DNA of 64,000 nucleotides from Niastella sp. OAS944 (GCA_024809215.1 JANUBW010000001.1:682001-746000), one strand, 5' to 3'; shown: positions 44,603-54,446, numbered from the stretch's first letter. The notes: generated by a model not told the origin, from the sequence alone. Translations and numbers: made by a program.

Positions 44603-45793
44603 TTACTTCAGCTTCGCCAAAGCAGTAGCAATACGCTTCCATGCTTCTTCGATCTTCTCCATGCTGTTGGCAAAAGAGATACGAATAGCGGTAGGCTCAC
44701 CAAAGGCGCGGCCGGTAACAGTACTTACGTGTGCTTTGTTCAGCAGGTACATACACAGGTCATCGGCATCCTTAATTGTTTCTTCACCATCGCTTTTACC
44801 AAAGAATGCAGTAACAGTTGGGAAAACATAGAAAGCGCCATCTGGCTCTGGGAATGTCAATCCGGGGATTGCCTTCATCAGTTCGATAACACGTTTTTTA
44901 CGACGTTCGAACTCTTTGGTCATTTCCAAAGAAGGAGCAATGTCGGTAGTTAATGCAGTAACGGCAGCACGTTGTGTAATGCTACATGTACCGCTGGTGA
45001 ACTGGCCTTGTAATTTCTCACAAGCCTTTATCACATCGGGGTGTGCAGCCAGGTAACCTAAGCGGTAACCGGTCATTGCAAAACCTTTACTTAAACCGTT
45101 CAATACGATTACGCGATCTTTCAGTTCGGTGAACTGAGCGATGCTCTCGTGTTTGCCTACGAAATTGATGTACTCATAAATTTCGTCAGACAGGATATAA
45201 CAATTGGGATATTTTGCGAATACTTTGGCCAGCCCTTCCAACTCAGCTTTGCTGTAAACGCTACCGCTGGGGTTACAGGGAGAAGAGAAAATAAACAAAC
45301 GGGTTTTGTCGCTGATAGCTGCTTCCAATTCGGCAGGTGTGAGTTTGTACTTGTTCTCAATAGAAGTAGGTACCAGTTTCACCACACCTTCGCCCAGTTT
45401 CACAATTTCGGAATAAGTTACCCAGTAAGGTGTAGGAATGATCACTTCATCGCCTTTACTTACAGTGGCAAATACGGCATTGGCCAGGCTGTGCTTGGCG
45501 CCGGTTGAAGCAATAATATTTTCAGGTTTATAATCCAGGTTGTTATCACGCTTCAGCTTGGTGCAAACCGCTTCGCGCAAATCGGGATAACCAGCTACAG
45601 GAGTGTAATGGCTATAGTTATCATCAATTGCCTTCTTGGCAGCTTCTTTAATATGCGTTGGCGTATCGAAATCAGGTTCGCCCAGGCTCAGGTCGATCAC
45701 ATCAATTCCTTTGGCGCGTAATTCACGGCCTAACTTAGCCATCTTCAGAGTTTCAGGCTCGTTAAATAACTGTAAACGTGATGAAAGTTGCAT
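44603..45793 (-). CDS. PLP-dependent class I aminotransferase (aspartate-type)
   Basis: A 396-residue fold-type I aminotransferase of the bacterial Ib AspC group. N-terminus SLGEPDFDTPTHIKEAAKKA, then FSSPCNPSGSVYSK, the PLP lysine in VLNGLSKGFAMTGYRLGYL, and the C-terminal arginine in AIRISFANS. It most likely interconverts aspartate and glutamate. The frame extends to 45829, but the ATG at 45793 matches the family start and lies 34 bp after a promoter box. Confidence 0.92.
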   Translation of the reverse strand: MQLSSRLQLFNEPETLKMAKLGRELRAKGIDVIDLSLGEPDFDTPTHIKEAAKKAIDDNYSHYTPVAGYPDLREAVCTKLKRDNNLDYKPENIIASTGAKHSLANAVFATVSKGDEVIIPTPYWVTYSEIVKLGEGVVKLVPTSIENKYKLTPAELEAAISDKTRLFIFSSPCNPSGSVYSKAELEGLAKVFAKYPNCYILSDEIYEYINFVGKHESIAQFTELKDRVIVLNGLSKGFAMTGYRLGYLAAHPDVIKACEKLQGQFTSGTCSITQRAAVTALTTDIAPSLEMTKEFERRKKRVIELMKAIPGLTFPEPDGAFYVFPTVTAFFGKSDGEETIKDADDLCMYLLNKAHVSTVTGRAFGEPTAIRISFANSMEKIEEAWKRIATALAKLK

Positions 45794-45826
45794 ACTAATA
45801 ATTGGTTGATAGAATTTTTTGTGGCG

Positions 45827-45834
45827 CAAAAGTA
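45827..45834 (-). promoter_or_regulatory. -7 element for the aminotransferase gene
   Basis: The minus strand reads TACTTTTG, 33 bp before the ATG. Confidence 0.6.
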
Positions 45835-46136
45835 CACCAAAAGCGCTAATGTGCCGGTTTGAAAAATGCGCTGCTCCAAAAATTTGACAATTGAAAAATT
45901 GAAGGCTGTTACAGGTTACAGGTTGCAGGTTACAGGGCTTTCATGGCAAAAATCTTGTATAAATCGCAAAATTCGGGCTGCTACACCTCATTTTCAGGCC
46001 CAAAAATGAACTATTTATACACCGTGACATAGTCCTTTCTCCCCATTTATTGGCTTTTTACATCCGAAACACACCTTTCGACCCGGAATCTGCGTTAATT
46101 CGGCACAAGCGCAGTAACTTGTAACCCTTAACCCTA

Positions 46137-46164
46137 TTGTTTCTGACCGAAAACACTATCTTTG
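46137..46164 (+). promoter_or_regulatory. secDF promoter
   Basis: TTG at 46137-46139 and TATCTTTG at 46157-46164 (TAnnTTTG) are spaced 17 bp apart; the ATG follows 31 bp later. Confidence 0.65.
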
Positions 46165-46195
46165 CCAACTCTAAAAAAATAAACGACACAATCCA

Positions 46196-49100
46196 ATGAG
46201 AGCACTGGTTAGCATTTTTGCAGGTCTGTTGATCCTGATCTCTTTATACCAGCTTTCGTTTACCTGGTTTGTTAACCAGCACGAAAAGGAACAGGGTAAA
46301 AAAGCAGATGCCTATGTGAAACGGACCTATCCCCTTACTCCTGCCCAGAAGTACCCCACCAACACTGAAGCCCGGGCCTATTACAAGGACACCGTGGACA
46401 ACGCTCGCGATTCTTATCTCGATAGCTTGCTGACTGCATCTAGAGACAAAAAAATTACCTGGTGGGGTCAAACCTACCAGAAAGCGAAAGAAAGCGAACT
46501 GTTGTTGGGTCTCGACCTGCAAGGCGGTATTAACGTAACAATGGACGTAGCCCTCGATGGCCTCATTAAAGGCCTGGCTAACAATCCAAAAGATCCGCAG
46601 TTATTAAGAGCTGTTTCAGAAGCTCAGAAAAGAAAACTCACCAGTGATCAGAACTTCATCGATCTGTTTGCCGCTGCTTACAGCCAACAGAACCCAGGTG
46701 TTAAACTGGCTCCCCTGTTCGCTAATTCAAACAACAAACTGCCCGGAGATGCCACTGACAGCAGAGTTTTAGGCTACATCCACGATCAGGCCAATGCTGC
46801 CATGAAGCAAACTTTCCAGGTGTTGCGCAAACGTATCGACAAATTCGGTGTTGCCCAGCCTAACATCAGTCTGGATGAGAACAAAGGTATTATCACTGTT
46901 GAACTGGCAGGCGCCAGCGATCCTGAAAGGGTTCGTAAATACCTGCAATCAACAGCTAACCTTCAGTTCTGGGAAGTGTACACCCTCGAAGAGCTTTCAC
47001 CTTCAGTAATGAACGGTTCAAAAGCCCTCGACGATTTCCTGGCTGTTAGCAAAACCGACTCAAACGGTGTTGTTACAAAAGACACTTCTGCCGCCAGCCG
47101 TAACATTCTGGCCAGCAAAATAAAATTCCTGCCTCCTCAACAGGACCCTCAAACCGGCAAAGTAAGCTACAGCCCTTCACTGGGTGTATCGCTGCTGGCC
47201 GACACAAGTACTGTGAACCGGTACCTGAGCATTCCTGCAGTACGCAACAGTTTCCCTGCTAACCTTAAGTTCCTGTGGGGCAAACAAGAGCGTGACGAAG
47301 ATGGCAAACTGAGCAACTTCCTGCGACTGTATGCAATTAAAACCGTTCCCGGAAGAGATAAAGCAGAACTGGAAGGCGATGCAATCGAAGACGCCCGCCA
47401 GGAGTTTGACCAGGTTACCAACGAAGTGGCGGTTTCAATGGAAATGAACCCCGGCGGTGGTAAAACATGGGCCCGTATGACCGAAAAGAATGTAGGCAAA
47501 CCCATCGCCATCGTTCTGGACGACATCGTTTACAGCGCTCCTAACGTAATTCAAAAGATCGATGGTGGTAACTCACGTATCACCATGGGTTCCGGCGGAA
47601 AGAACCAGCAGATAGTGATCGAAGAAGCCAATGACCTGGCCAACATCTTAAAAGCTGGTAAACTCGAAGCCCCTGCAGTTATCGTTCAGGAACAAGTGGT
47701 AGGTCCTACCCTTGGTGAAGCGGCTGTAAATGGCGGTATCATGGCCTTCGGTATTTCATTCCTCGTAATATTCGCACTGATGCTGGTTTATTACAATACC
47801 GGTGGTATTGTTGCCAACATCGCCCTGATACTGAACTTGTTATTTACCATTGGCGTATTGAGCGCCCTGAATGCCACCTTAACAGCGCCCGGTATTGCCG
47901 GTTTGGTGTTAACCATTGGTTTGGCGGTAGATACCAACGTAATCATCTTTGAGCGTATTAAAGAAGAGCTGTCAAAAGGCAACACTTACGCTCAGGCAGT
48001 AAAAACAGGTTACCTGCGCTCATTACCTCCGGTACTCGATGCGCACATCACCACCCTGTTAACCGCCATCATCCTGTTCATTTACGGTTTAGGCCCTGTA
48101 TTAGGTTTCGCTACCACCCAGATCCTCGGTATCCTGTTATCGTTGTTCTGTGGTATCCTGGTATCACGCCTGATCACTGATTTCTATACCAACAAGAACA
48201 GGCACTTCAACTACTTTACTACTTTATCAAAACGCATCTTCAAACATGCAGCGTACAAGTTCATCCAGTACCGCAAGGTAGCTTACGGTATCTCTGCAGT
48301 TGTACTGTTGCTGGGTGTGGCTTCGTTCTTCCATGGTTTCAGATACGGCGTTGAGTTCAGCGGCGGTAGAAGCTATGTAGTGAACTTTGGTAAAACTGTA
48401 AATGAAGAAGAAGTTCGTAATGCACTTGAAAAAACCTTTGGTACTGCCCCTGTTATTAAAACATATGGCGGAACCGACAAACTGAACATCACTACCGACT
48501 ACCGCGTAAATGAAACCGGTTTAGGTGTTGATTCAGCTGTACAAGGTATATTATATAATGGGTTGAAACCTTACCTGCCTGCAGGTACTACTAAACAGGA
48601 TTTCGACACTCGTTTGCTGGAAGGTAGCAACAAGGTTAACCCAACCATTTCCGATGACCTGAAAGCTGGTGCACAATGGGCTACATTCTGGTCAATGCTG
48701 ATCATCGCTGTATATATCTTTATCCGTTTCCGCGACTGGAGATATTCAGTAGGTACCATCGTGGCGCTGTTGCACGACGTATTGGTTACCCTGGCGGTGT
48801 TCTCGTTCCTGAAAGATGTGGTGCCCTTCCCGCTGGAAATTGACCAGCACTTTATTGCGGCCATCCTTACCGTTATCGGTTTCTCAATGAACGATACCGT
48901 GATCGTGTACGACCGTATTCGCGAATACAGTCATACAATGCACAACGCCGATAAAACAACCATTCTTAATAAAGCGATCAACGACACCCTGAGCCGTACA
49001 GTAATGACGTCGCTCACAGTGTTCCTCACCATCCTGATCCTGTTCCTGGTAGGCGGCGAGGTAACAAAAGGTTTCGCGTTTGCGATGTTGATAGGTGTTA

Positions 49101-49240
49101 TTACCGGTACTTACTCTTCAATCTTTGTAGCAGCGCCGATCCTCATCGACTTTGCCAAAGACAAGCCACTGGGCGAGCCTGCAGCTCCTAAAAAAGCGGA
49201 TGCTGCGGCTACAAAGCCGGCATTGGCGAAGAAGGCGTAA
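46196..49240 (+). CDS. secDF: Fused protein translocase subunits SecD-SecF
   Basis: A 1014-residue inner-membrane protein. The SecD half has an N-terminal helix, GLDLQGGINVTMDVALDGL near residue 103, a long periplasmic P1 domain, and six helices containing IAGLVLTIGLAVDTNVIIFE. The SecF half begins near residue 690 with its own FRYGVEFSGGRSYVV and ends with helices including GFSMNDTVIVYDRIRE. It uses the proton-motive force to complete Sec export. The fused form is normal for Bacteroidota. The tail is Ala/Lys-rich. Confidence 0.97.
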   Translation: MRALVSIFAGLLILISLYQLSFTWFVNQHEKEQGKKADAYVKRTYPLTPAQKYPTNTEARAYYKDTVDNARDSYLDSLLTASRDKKITWWGQTYQKAKESELLLGLDLQGGINVTMDVALDGLIKGLANNPKDPQLLRAVSEAQKRKLTSDQNFIDLFAAAYSQQNPGVKLAPLFANSNNKLPGDATDSRVLGYIHDQANAAMKQTFQVLRKRIDKFGVAQPNISLDENKGIITVELAGASDPERVRKYLQSTANLQFWEVYTLEELSPSVMNGSKALDDFLAVSKTDSNGVVTKDTSAASRNILASKIKFLPPQQDPQTGKVSYSPSLGVSLLADTSTVNRYLSIPAVRNSFPANLKFLWGKQERDEDGKLSNFLRLYAIKTVPGRDKAELEGDAIEDARQEFDQVTNEVAVSMEMNPGGGKTWARMTEKNVGKPIAIVLDDIVYSAPNVIQKIDGGNSRITMGSGGKNQQIVIEEANDLANILKAGKLEAPAVIVQEQVVGPTLGEAAVNGGIMAFGISFLVIFALMLVYYNTGGIVANIALILNLLFTIGVLSALNATLTAPGIAGLVLTIGLAVDTNVIIFERIKEELSKGNTYAQAVKTGYLRSLPPVLDAHITTLLTAIILFIYGLGPVLGFATTQILGILLSLFCGILVSRLITDFYTNKNRHFNYFTTLSKRIFKHAAYKFIQYRKVAYGISAVVLLLGVASFFHGFRYGVEFSGGRSYVVNFGKTVNEEEVRNALEKTFGTAPVIKTYGGTDKLNITTDYRVNETGLGVDSAVQGILYNGLKPYLPAGTTKQDFDTRLLEGSNKVNPTISDDLKAGAQWATFWSMLIIAVYIFIRFRDWRYSVGTIVALLHDVLVTLAVFSFLKDVVPFPLEIDQHFIAAILTVIGFSMNDTVIVYDRIREYSHTMHNADKTTILNKAINDTLSRTVMTSLTVFLTILILFLVGGEVTKGFAFAMLIGVITGTYSSIFVAAPILIDFAKDKPLGEPAAPKKADAAATKPALAKKA

Positions 49241-49578
49241 CGAAATGATTCTTATAAAGAAGCCCTCCGGTAAACCGGGGGGCTTTTTGTTTTTAAGGCC
49301 GGCTTGTGGGGTTGAAAAGTTGATATAGTTGATACAGTTGATAGAGGGGCTGTCGCGCATTTAGCCTTTCCGAATTTAATTATGAGTCCGGAAATAATGG
49401 CCTTTATCAACTCTATCACCTCCATCAACTCTATCAACTTCTCTCTTAACCACCCATTAACCTACTCCCTTCAAAATAACCATCGGTTAACCAACACCCC
49501 ACCCATATAACCACCCATTAACTCCCCTCCATTTATCCATGGGCCAACTTTGCATTCATACTCTTACAACCGACATGT
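49241..49578. other. Gap with terminator and stuttered GTTGATA words
   Basis: The secDF terminator is at 49259-49292. At 49308-49350 a run of AGTTGATATAGTTGATACAG faces the complementary run TATCAACTCTATCACCTCC at 49405-49443. Then AACCACCCATTAAC-type words repeat up to 49525. CAACTTTG at 49545-49552 is a weak -7 candidate for the next gene. Confidence 0.6.
49259..49292 (+). terminator. secDF terminator
   Basis: AGCCCTCCGGT pairs with ACCGGGGGGCT, followed by TTTTTG. Confidence 0.85.
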
Positions 49579-52500
49579 ATGCAAATCTTTCAAACAACTT
49601 CTTCAACCCGGTGGAACCGGTTTAAATGGACCGGCCTTTTTATATTACTGGCAGTAATTGTTTCCATCACCATTTTAATTGTAGCCCTGCAACAGGTATA
49701 CACACCTGCCCTGCCCCGCTTCAACACCCATGTAACACCTGCAGCAAACTGGCAACCCGATGCCAAAAGCAACGAATCGTTTAAAAAGCTGGCGCCAGGG
49801 TTTCAGAAATATATTACCAATAAGGAGAAGAAGGAAGGCATAGTTAATAAGGTGCCCCTCTCCACCGGAGGGGGGACGGGGGGAGGCCAGGAGGCCGAGA
49901 GGGGGATCCGCTCCGCCTTCTACGTTGACTGGGACCCGCAATCGTTCTTCTCCCTGCAACGCAACATCAACAACCTGAACCTGGTGATCCCCGAATGGAT
50001 GTTCATTGACCCAAAGGCCGATACCATCTATACACAGGTTGATGCCCGGGCCCTGGCCGTAATGAAAAAAAGCGGCGTACCCATTATGCCCATGCTTTCA
50101 AATAACTACAAAACACAATTCCTGGGCGAACCGGTTCATCGCATTCTTACCAACCCTGCAAAAAAAGAACGTTTAATTACCGACGTAATAAACATATTGC
50201 AAAAGAACCATTTCGCAGGTGTGAACGTAGACCTTGAAGAATTAAAGGAAAATACCGACGAACCGTTGATTGCCTTTCAAAAAGAATTGTACACCCGCCT
50301 GCATGAAAAGGGCCTGCTGGTAACGCAGGACATAATGCCCTTTAATACCGATTACAATTTTGAACAACTGGCAAAGTATAACGACTATATATTCTTAATG
50401 GCCTATGACCAAAATGCTGAGAATACTGGTCCGGGCCCAATAGCTCACCAGCAATGGATTGAAGCCGCCGTTGATAAAGTGGCCCGCAAAATACCAAGTA
50501 ACAAACTGGTACTTGGGCTGGCAGCCTATGGTTACGACTGGCCGCAACATGGCCAGGCAACCACCATCACTTATCAACAGGCATTGTCAACCGCCCGCGA
50601 ATCGGAAGGAAAGATCGATTTCGACAACGACTCCTATAACCTGCATTATAGTTATTACGACGATAACGACAAGCCCCATGAAGTGTACTTTATGGATGCG
50701 GCCACCACCTTCAACAGCTTGCGCTTTGCCACTGAATATGGCCTGGCCGGAACCGCTTTATGGCGCCTGGGCAGTGAAGACAGTCGCACCTGGAAATTCT
50801 ATAACCAGGATATGCAAAAAGCAGCGCTTGCCAAATTTGATTTCAATACTATAACCACGGTACAATCGAGCAACGATGTAGATTATATAGGCGAAGGCGA
50901 AGTGCTGGATATTCTTTCAACCCCTGTTGATGGTAAAATAAGACCCGAAATAGACAGCACTGAAATGCTCATCAGCGAAGAACATTACGACAGCCTGCCC
51001 AGTATGTTTGTGGTAAGAAAATATGGACAAACCGACCCTAAAAAACTGGTGCTGACATTTGATGACGGTCCCGACCCTACCTGGACACCCCAGGTGCTGG
51101 ATATTCTGAAAAAAGAAAATGTACCGGCCGCTTTTTTTGTAGTGGGTATTAATGCCGAAAAAAATATTCCACTCATAAAACGCATGTACCGCGAAGGGTA
51201 CGAACTGGGCAACCACTCCTTTACACACCCTAATATTGCAGAGATCTCACCCAAACGGGCCGTGCTTGAAATGGAAAGCACCCGCCTGTTATTGGAATGT
51301 ATTACCGGTCACTCAACCATATTATTCAGGGCGCCGTATAACGCCGACTCAGAACCGGAGAAAATGGAAGAGCTGTTGCCTGTAGCTATAGCCCGTACAA
51401 AAAACTATCTCGATGTAGGTGAATCGGTTGACCCGCTCGACTGGGAACCTGGCATTTCGGCCGACAGTATTGTAGCGCGTACCATCCATCGCAAACAGGA
51501 ACTTACTGCTGCCGGTTTAGGCGGCAACGTTATATTGTTACACGATGCCGGTGGCGAAACCCGGGCCGCTACAATTGCCGCCCTGCCCCGCATTATAGAG
51601 TATTATAAAAAACAGGGCTACGAGTTCACTACCATTTCAAACCTGTTAGGCAAACAGAAATCAGAACTGATGCCTGCGGTGCCTAAAGGCAAAGGGTATT
51701 ACCTGGTACAGTTTAACTATTTGCTGGCCGCATCGGGTTACTGGGCTGGTAAGGTGTTGTTCTTTTTATTTGTTTCGTTTATTGTATTGTCAATTGCACG
51801 ATTGATATATATGGCCTGGCTGGCCATGCGCCAACGACGCAAAGAAAAGGCAACCATATGGCCACCATTAACCGATTTTCCATTGGTCTCTATCATAGTG
51901 CCCGCATATAACGAAGCCGTGAATGCCGTTACCTCGGTAAACAATTTATTAAAGACCAACTGGCCTAATACCGAGATCATTTTTGTGGATGATGGCAGTA
52001 AAGATGATACATACGAAAAAGTGTACAATGCATTTCATAACCATCTGCGGGTAAAAGTGTTTACCAAACCCAATGGCGGCAAAGCATCGGCTTTGAACTT
52101 TGGAATAAAAGAATCGCGGGCGGAATATGTGGTTTGTATAGATGCCGATACGCATTTGCATGCGGATGCTATTCCAAAGATGATGAGGCATATGGTGACC
52201 TCAAATGTCGGCGCCGTAGCAGGAAATGTGAAGGTTGGAAACCTGGTAAACATGCTAACCCGCTGGCAAAGTATTGAATATATTACCAGCCAGAACTTCG
52301 ACCGTAATGCATTTGCCTGGCTGAATGCCATAACCGTTGTACCCGGCGCTATTGGCGCCTTTCGGAAACAGGCTATTGAAGATGCAGGCGGTTTTACCAC
52401 CGATACCCTGGCCGAAGATTGTGATCTGTCGGTACGAATACTAAGGCAGGGTTATGTCATTGCCAACGAACCCGAAGCGCTGGCGTTTACCGAAGCACCC

Positions 52501-52977
52501 GAATCGATAAAAATGTTCATTAAACAACGGTTCAGATGGAGCTTTGGCGTAATGCAAACATTTTGGAAACACCACGATGTGCTGTTCAATAAACAGTATA
52601 AAGCGTTGGGGCGCGTTGCATTCCCCAACATCTTACTGTTCCAGTTTATAATACCAGCCTTTGCGCCGGCAGCAGATTTCTTTATGCTCATAGGCATACT
52701 TACAGGCAATGCCGGGCATATTCTGGCTTATTATGGATTGTTTATGCTGGTTGATGCCGCGGTATCGGTGCTGGCCTTTCATTTTGAAGGGGAAAAGAAA
52801 TCGCGGTTATTATGGTTGTTGCCGCAACGGCTTATCTATCGCTGGTTAATGCTTACAGTATTATTCAAAGCATTCCTGAAAGCCATTAAAGGCGAATTAC
52901 AGGGCTGGGGCGTACTGAAACGCACTGGAAGTGTTAAGCAAACGGAAAGCGCAAATAGCCTCGTAATAGCGAAATAG
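49579..52977 (+). CDS. Trifunctional GH18-like / polysaccharide deacetylase / GT2 glycosyltransferase
   Basis: A 1132-residue membrane protein with three enzyme modules. After an N-terminal anchor helix (TGLFILLAVIVSITILIVAL), a GH18-like barrel covers about residues 110-420 with GVNVDLEEL as catalytic segment. A NodB deacetylase follows at about 490-690 (VLTFDDGPDP, HSFTHPNI). After a membrane helix near 720, a processive family-2 glycosyltransferase begins near 770 (SIIVPAYNE, EIIFVDDGSKDD, and RQRFRWS near 983), ending in membrane helices. This combines the roles of PgaB and PgaC in poly-N-acetylglucosamine synthesis, so an exported deacetylated beta-glucan-type or PNAG-like polymer is likely. 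A GC-rich repeat is inserted in frame at 49855-49906. Confidence 0.85.
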   Translation: MQIFQTTSSTRWNRFKWTGLFILLAVIVSITILIVALQQVYTPALPRFNTHVTPAANWQPDAKSNESFKKLAPGFQKYITNKEKKEGIVNKVPLSTGGGTGGGQEAERGIRSAFYVDWDPQSFFSLQRNINNLNLVIPEWMFIDPKADTIYTQVDARALAVMKKSGVPIMPMLSNNYKTQFLGEPVHRILTNPAKKERLITDVINILQKNHFAGVNVDLEELKENTDEPLIAFQKELYTRLHEKGLLVTQDIMPFNTDYNFEQLAKYNDYIFLMAYDQNAENTGPGPIAHQQWIEAAVDKVARKIPSNKLVLGLAAYGYDWPQHGQATTITYQQALSTARESEGKIDFDNDSYNLHYSYYDDNDKPHEVYFMDAATTFNSLRFATEYGLAGTALWRLGSEDSRTWKFYNQDMQKAALAKFDFNTITTVQSSNDVDYIGEGEVLDILSTPVDGKIRPEIDSTEMLISEEHYDSLPSMFVVRKYGQTDPKKLVLTFDDGPDPTWTPQVLDILKKENVPAAFFVVGINAEKNIPLIKRMYREGYELGNHSFTHPNIAEISPKRAVLEMESTRLLLECITGHSTILFRAPYNADSEPEKMEELLPVAIARTKNYLDVGESVDPLDWEPGISADSIVARTIHRKQELTAAGLGGNVILLHDAGGETRAATIAALPRIIEYYKKQGYEFTTISNLLGKQKSELMPAVPKGKGYYLVQFNYLLAASGYWAGKVLFFLFVSFIVLSIARLIYMAWLAMRQRRKEKATIWPPLTDFPLVSIIVPAYNEAVNAVTSVNNLLKTNWPNTEIIFVDDGSKDDTYEKVYNAFHNHLRVKVFTKPNGGKASALNFGIKESRAEYVVCIDADTHLHADAIPKMMRHMVTSNVGAVAGNVKVGNLVNMLTRWQSIEYITSQNFDRNAFAWLNAITVVPGAIGAFRKQAIEDAGGFTTDTLAEDCDLSVRILRQGYVIANEPEALAFTEAPESIKMFIKQRFRWSFGVMQTFWKHHDVLFNKQYKALGRVAFPNILLFQFIIPAFAPAADFFMLIGILTGNAGHILAYYGLFMLVDAAVSVLAFHFEGEKKSRLLWLLPQRLIYRWLMLTVLFKAFLKAIKGELQGWGVLKRTGSVKQTESANSLVIAK
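49855..49906 (+). repeat. Intergenic-type GGGG repeat inside the GH18/GT2 gene
   Basis: CCCCTCTCCACCGGAGGGGGG followed by ACGGGGGGAGGCC and GAGAGGGGGA encodes STGGGTGGGQEAERGIRS, a linker unlike its surroundings. A related CTCCCCCTTTAGGGGGCTG unit lies in the intergenic region at 53929-53951. Confidence 0.7.
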
Positions 52978-53027
52978 AGGCAGAGCCAGGTTAACGAGTT
53001 AACCTGTTGACGAGTTGATGAGGCACG

Positions 53028-53060
53028 GGAGCAATTGACAATGATCAATTGCTCTTTTGT
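53028..53060 (+). terminator. Terminator of the trifunctional gene
   Basis: GAGCAATTGA pairs with TCAATTGCTC, then TTTTGTTT. A TTAACGAGTTAACCTG stutter precedes it at 52989-53022. Confidence 0.8.
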
Positions 53061-53109
53061 TTAATTCACCTGCCTGGCTCCCGACCTTGTTCTGACCTCG
53101 AGGCATACT

Positions 53110-53225
53110 TCTGCCACCTTTCTCCCGAACTTCTCCCGGGTTCTCCTATGAAACGTGGGAAAAACCGGGAGAAGTTCGGAAGAAGTCCTGGACAAGATCG
53201 GGAGAAGGTCAGGAAACGGGTGGGA
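53110..53225. repeat. Stuttered hairpin, words TTCTCCCGAAC
   Basis: Words of the type TTCTCCCGAACTTCTCCCGG on the left face CCGGGAGAAGTTCGGAAGAAG on the right. The core 53126-53139 pairs perfectly with 53165-53178 (14 bp). Further GGGAGAAGGT copies follow. Confidence 0.75.
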
Positions 53226-53242
53226 GAAATTGCTGTGTGATG

Positions 53243-53250
53243 TAACTTTA
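53243..53250 (+). promoter_or_regulatory. Possible -7 element for the DUF1003 gene
   Basis: TAACTTTA, one base from TAnnTTTG, 11 bp before the ATG. Confidence 0.35.
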
Positions 53251-53261
53251 AACTTATTAAT

Positions 53262-53831
53262 ATGAAAAATATGCACTCTACAAGAACAAAATACATAAAC
53301 GAACTGCTGAATACCGAAAACGACCACCAGAAGAAATTGAACGAGATCGTTTTGCAATCCATTGAGCAGGAAAAACTGTTGTTACAAAGCATTTGCGAAC
53401 CTAAGGAAGAACAACTCACTATGGGCCAGCGGCTGGCCGACCGGGTAGCGCGTTTTGGCGGCAGCTGGAAATTCATTTCCTGGTTCGTTATCGTACTGGC
53501 CGTTTGGATAGCCATTAACCTGATCTTTACCGGCCGCAACCGGTTCGACCCCTACCCTTTTATATTGCTGAACCTGCTGCTATCATGTTTGGCCGCCATT
53601 CAGGCACCCGTAATCATGATGAGCCAGAACCGCCAGGAAGAAAAAGACCGTAAACGCAACGAGAACGATTATGTGGTGAACCTGAAAGCAGAGATAGAGA
53701 TCAGAACGTTGCACCAAAAAGTTGATCTGCTGATACAGGAACAGTTTAAACAATTAATTGAATCACAGGCTGAGCAAATAAAGCTGTTACAGTCGATCAT
53801 TAGAGAGAAGCACAATGGAAATCAGAAATGA
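53262..53831 (+). CDS. DUF1003 membrane protein
   Basis: A 189-residue protein with the DUF1003 block: LADRVARFGGSWKFISWF, then two helices (FVIVLAVWIAINLIF and PFILLNLLLSCLAAIQAPVI), then MMSQNRQEEKDRKRNENDY. A coiled-coil C-terminal tail (LIQEQFKQLIESQAEQIKLL) follows. Function unknown; the family is widespread in bacteria. After it, 53832-54011 holds further stutters (AACTGAAAACTAAGAACTGA) and a CCCCCTTTAGGGGG unit. Confidence 0.85.
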   Translation: MKNMHSTRTKYINELLNTENDHQKKLNEIVLQSIEQEKLLLQSICEPKEEQLTMGQRLADRVARFGGSWKFISWFVIVLAVWIAINLIFTGRNRFDPYPFILLNLLLSCLAAIQAPVIMMSQNRQEEKDRKRNENDYVVNLKAEIEIRTLHQKVDLLIQEQFKQLIESQAEQIKLLQSIIREKHNGNQK

Positions 53832-54011
53832 AGAAGGAGTTGACGAGTTAACAAGTTTGAGACCCGCAATTAGTGTCGAGGCTGCACTTAAAGAACTATG
53901 AACTGAAAACTAAGAACTGAATAACTGGCTCCCCCTTTAGGGGGCTGGGCTGAAAACAAAAACGCCGCCCACCCGGAGCGACGTTTTAAACCCTAAAGAA
54001 ACCGACCTATT

Positions 54012-54188
54012 TTAATGTTTTTTATGCATTTTGTGGTGTGTTGTATCAGTAGCCTTTTTAGGCTCCTTTACATGCGCTGGTTTTGACGACGTGGTATCTT
54101 TTTTAGGATGATGTGTTTGGTGTGTTTGCGCCATCGTAATCAAGCCCAGGCTCATTAATAAACCAGACAACAATATTACTTTTTTCAT
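54012..54188 (-). CDS. Small secreted His/Lys-rich peptide
   Basis: A 58-residue protein: a signal peptide (VILLSGLLMSLGLITMAQ) followed by a short mature chain rich in His, Lys and Thr that ends HHKMHKKH. Bacteroidota have comparable short His-rich exported peptides. The His clusters suggest metal or polyanion binding, which is inference. It is divergent from the histidine kinase gene, which might sense the same condition. Confidence 0.6.
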   Translation of the reverse strand: MKKVILLSGLLMSLGLITMAQTHQTHHPKKDTTSSKPAHVKEPKKATDTTHHKMHKKH

Positions 54189-54446
54189 TGGTATTTATAT
54201 TTTTAGTGTTAAGTGGATTTATTAGTACGTCTTGTCAATTGATCCTGAGCGAAGTATTTCAAAATCTCTGCTGCAATACGCCCATCGATTTTGACAGTGT
54301 GAAAGTATTTAAATGTGCAGGCCGGGAGAAATTTTAAGCGCTGCTTAACTGGTGATTAACAAACCCATGGGGCCTTTGCCCGGTGTATCAGTTGTTGTAC
54401 CTTTCCTTAACGAGCAGTTAACCAGATTACAAAAAAAGTACGAGTA

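Larger units (their letters stand above)
45794..46195. other. Divergent gap between aminotransferase gene and secDF
   Basis: No gene is seen. The gap holds the aminotransferase promoter (45827-45834) and the secDF promoter (46137-46164). A stutter of GACAATTGAAAAATTGAAGG and GTTACAGGTTACAGGTTGC words lies at 45886-45936. The rest, 45940-46130, shows nothing recognisable. Confidence 0.6.

Noticed and set aside
54230..54300. CTGAGCGAAGTATTTCAAAATCT segment as a regulatory site
   Set aside because: It resembles a decayed dispersed intergenic repeat seen in many Bacteroidota, not a palindromic operator.
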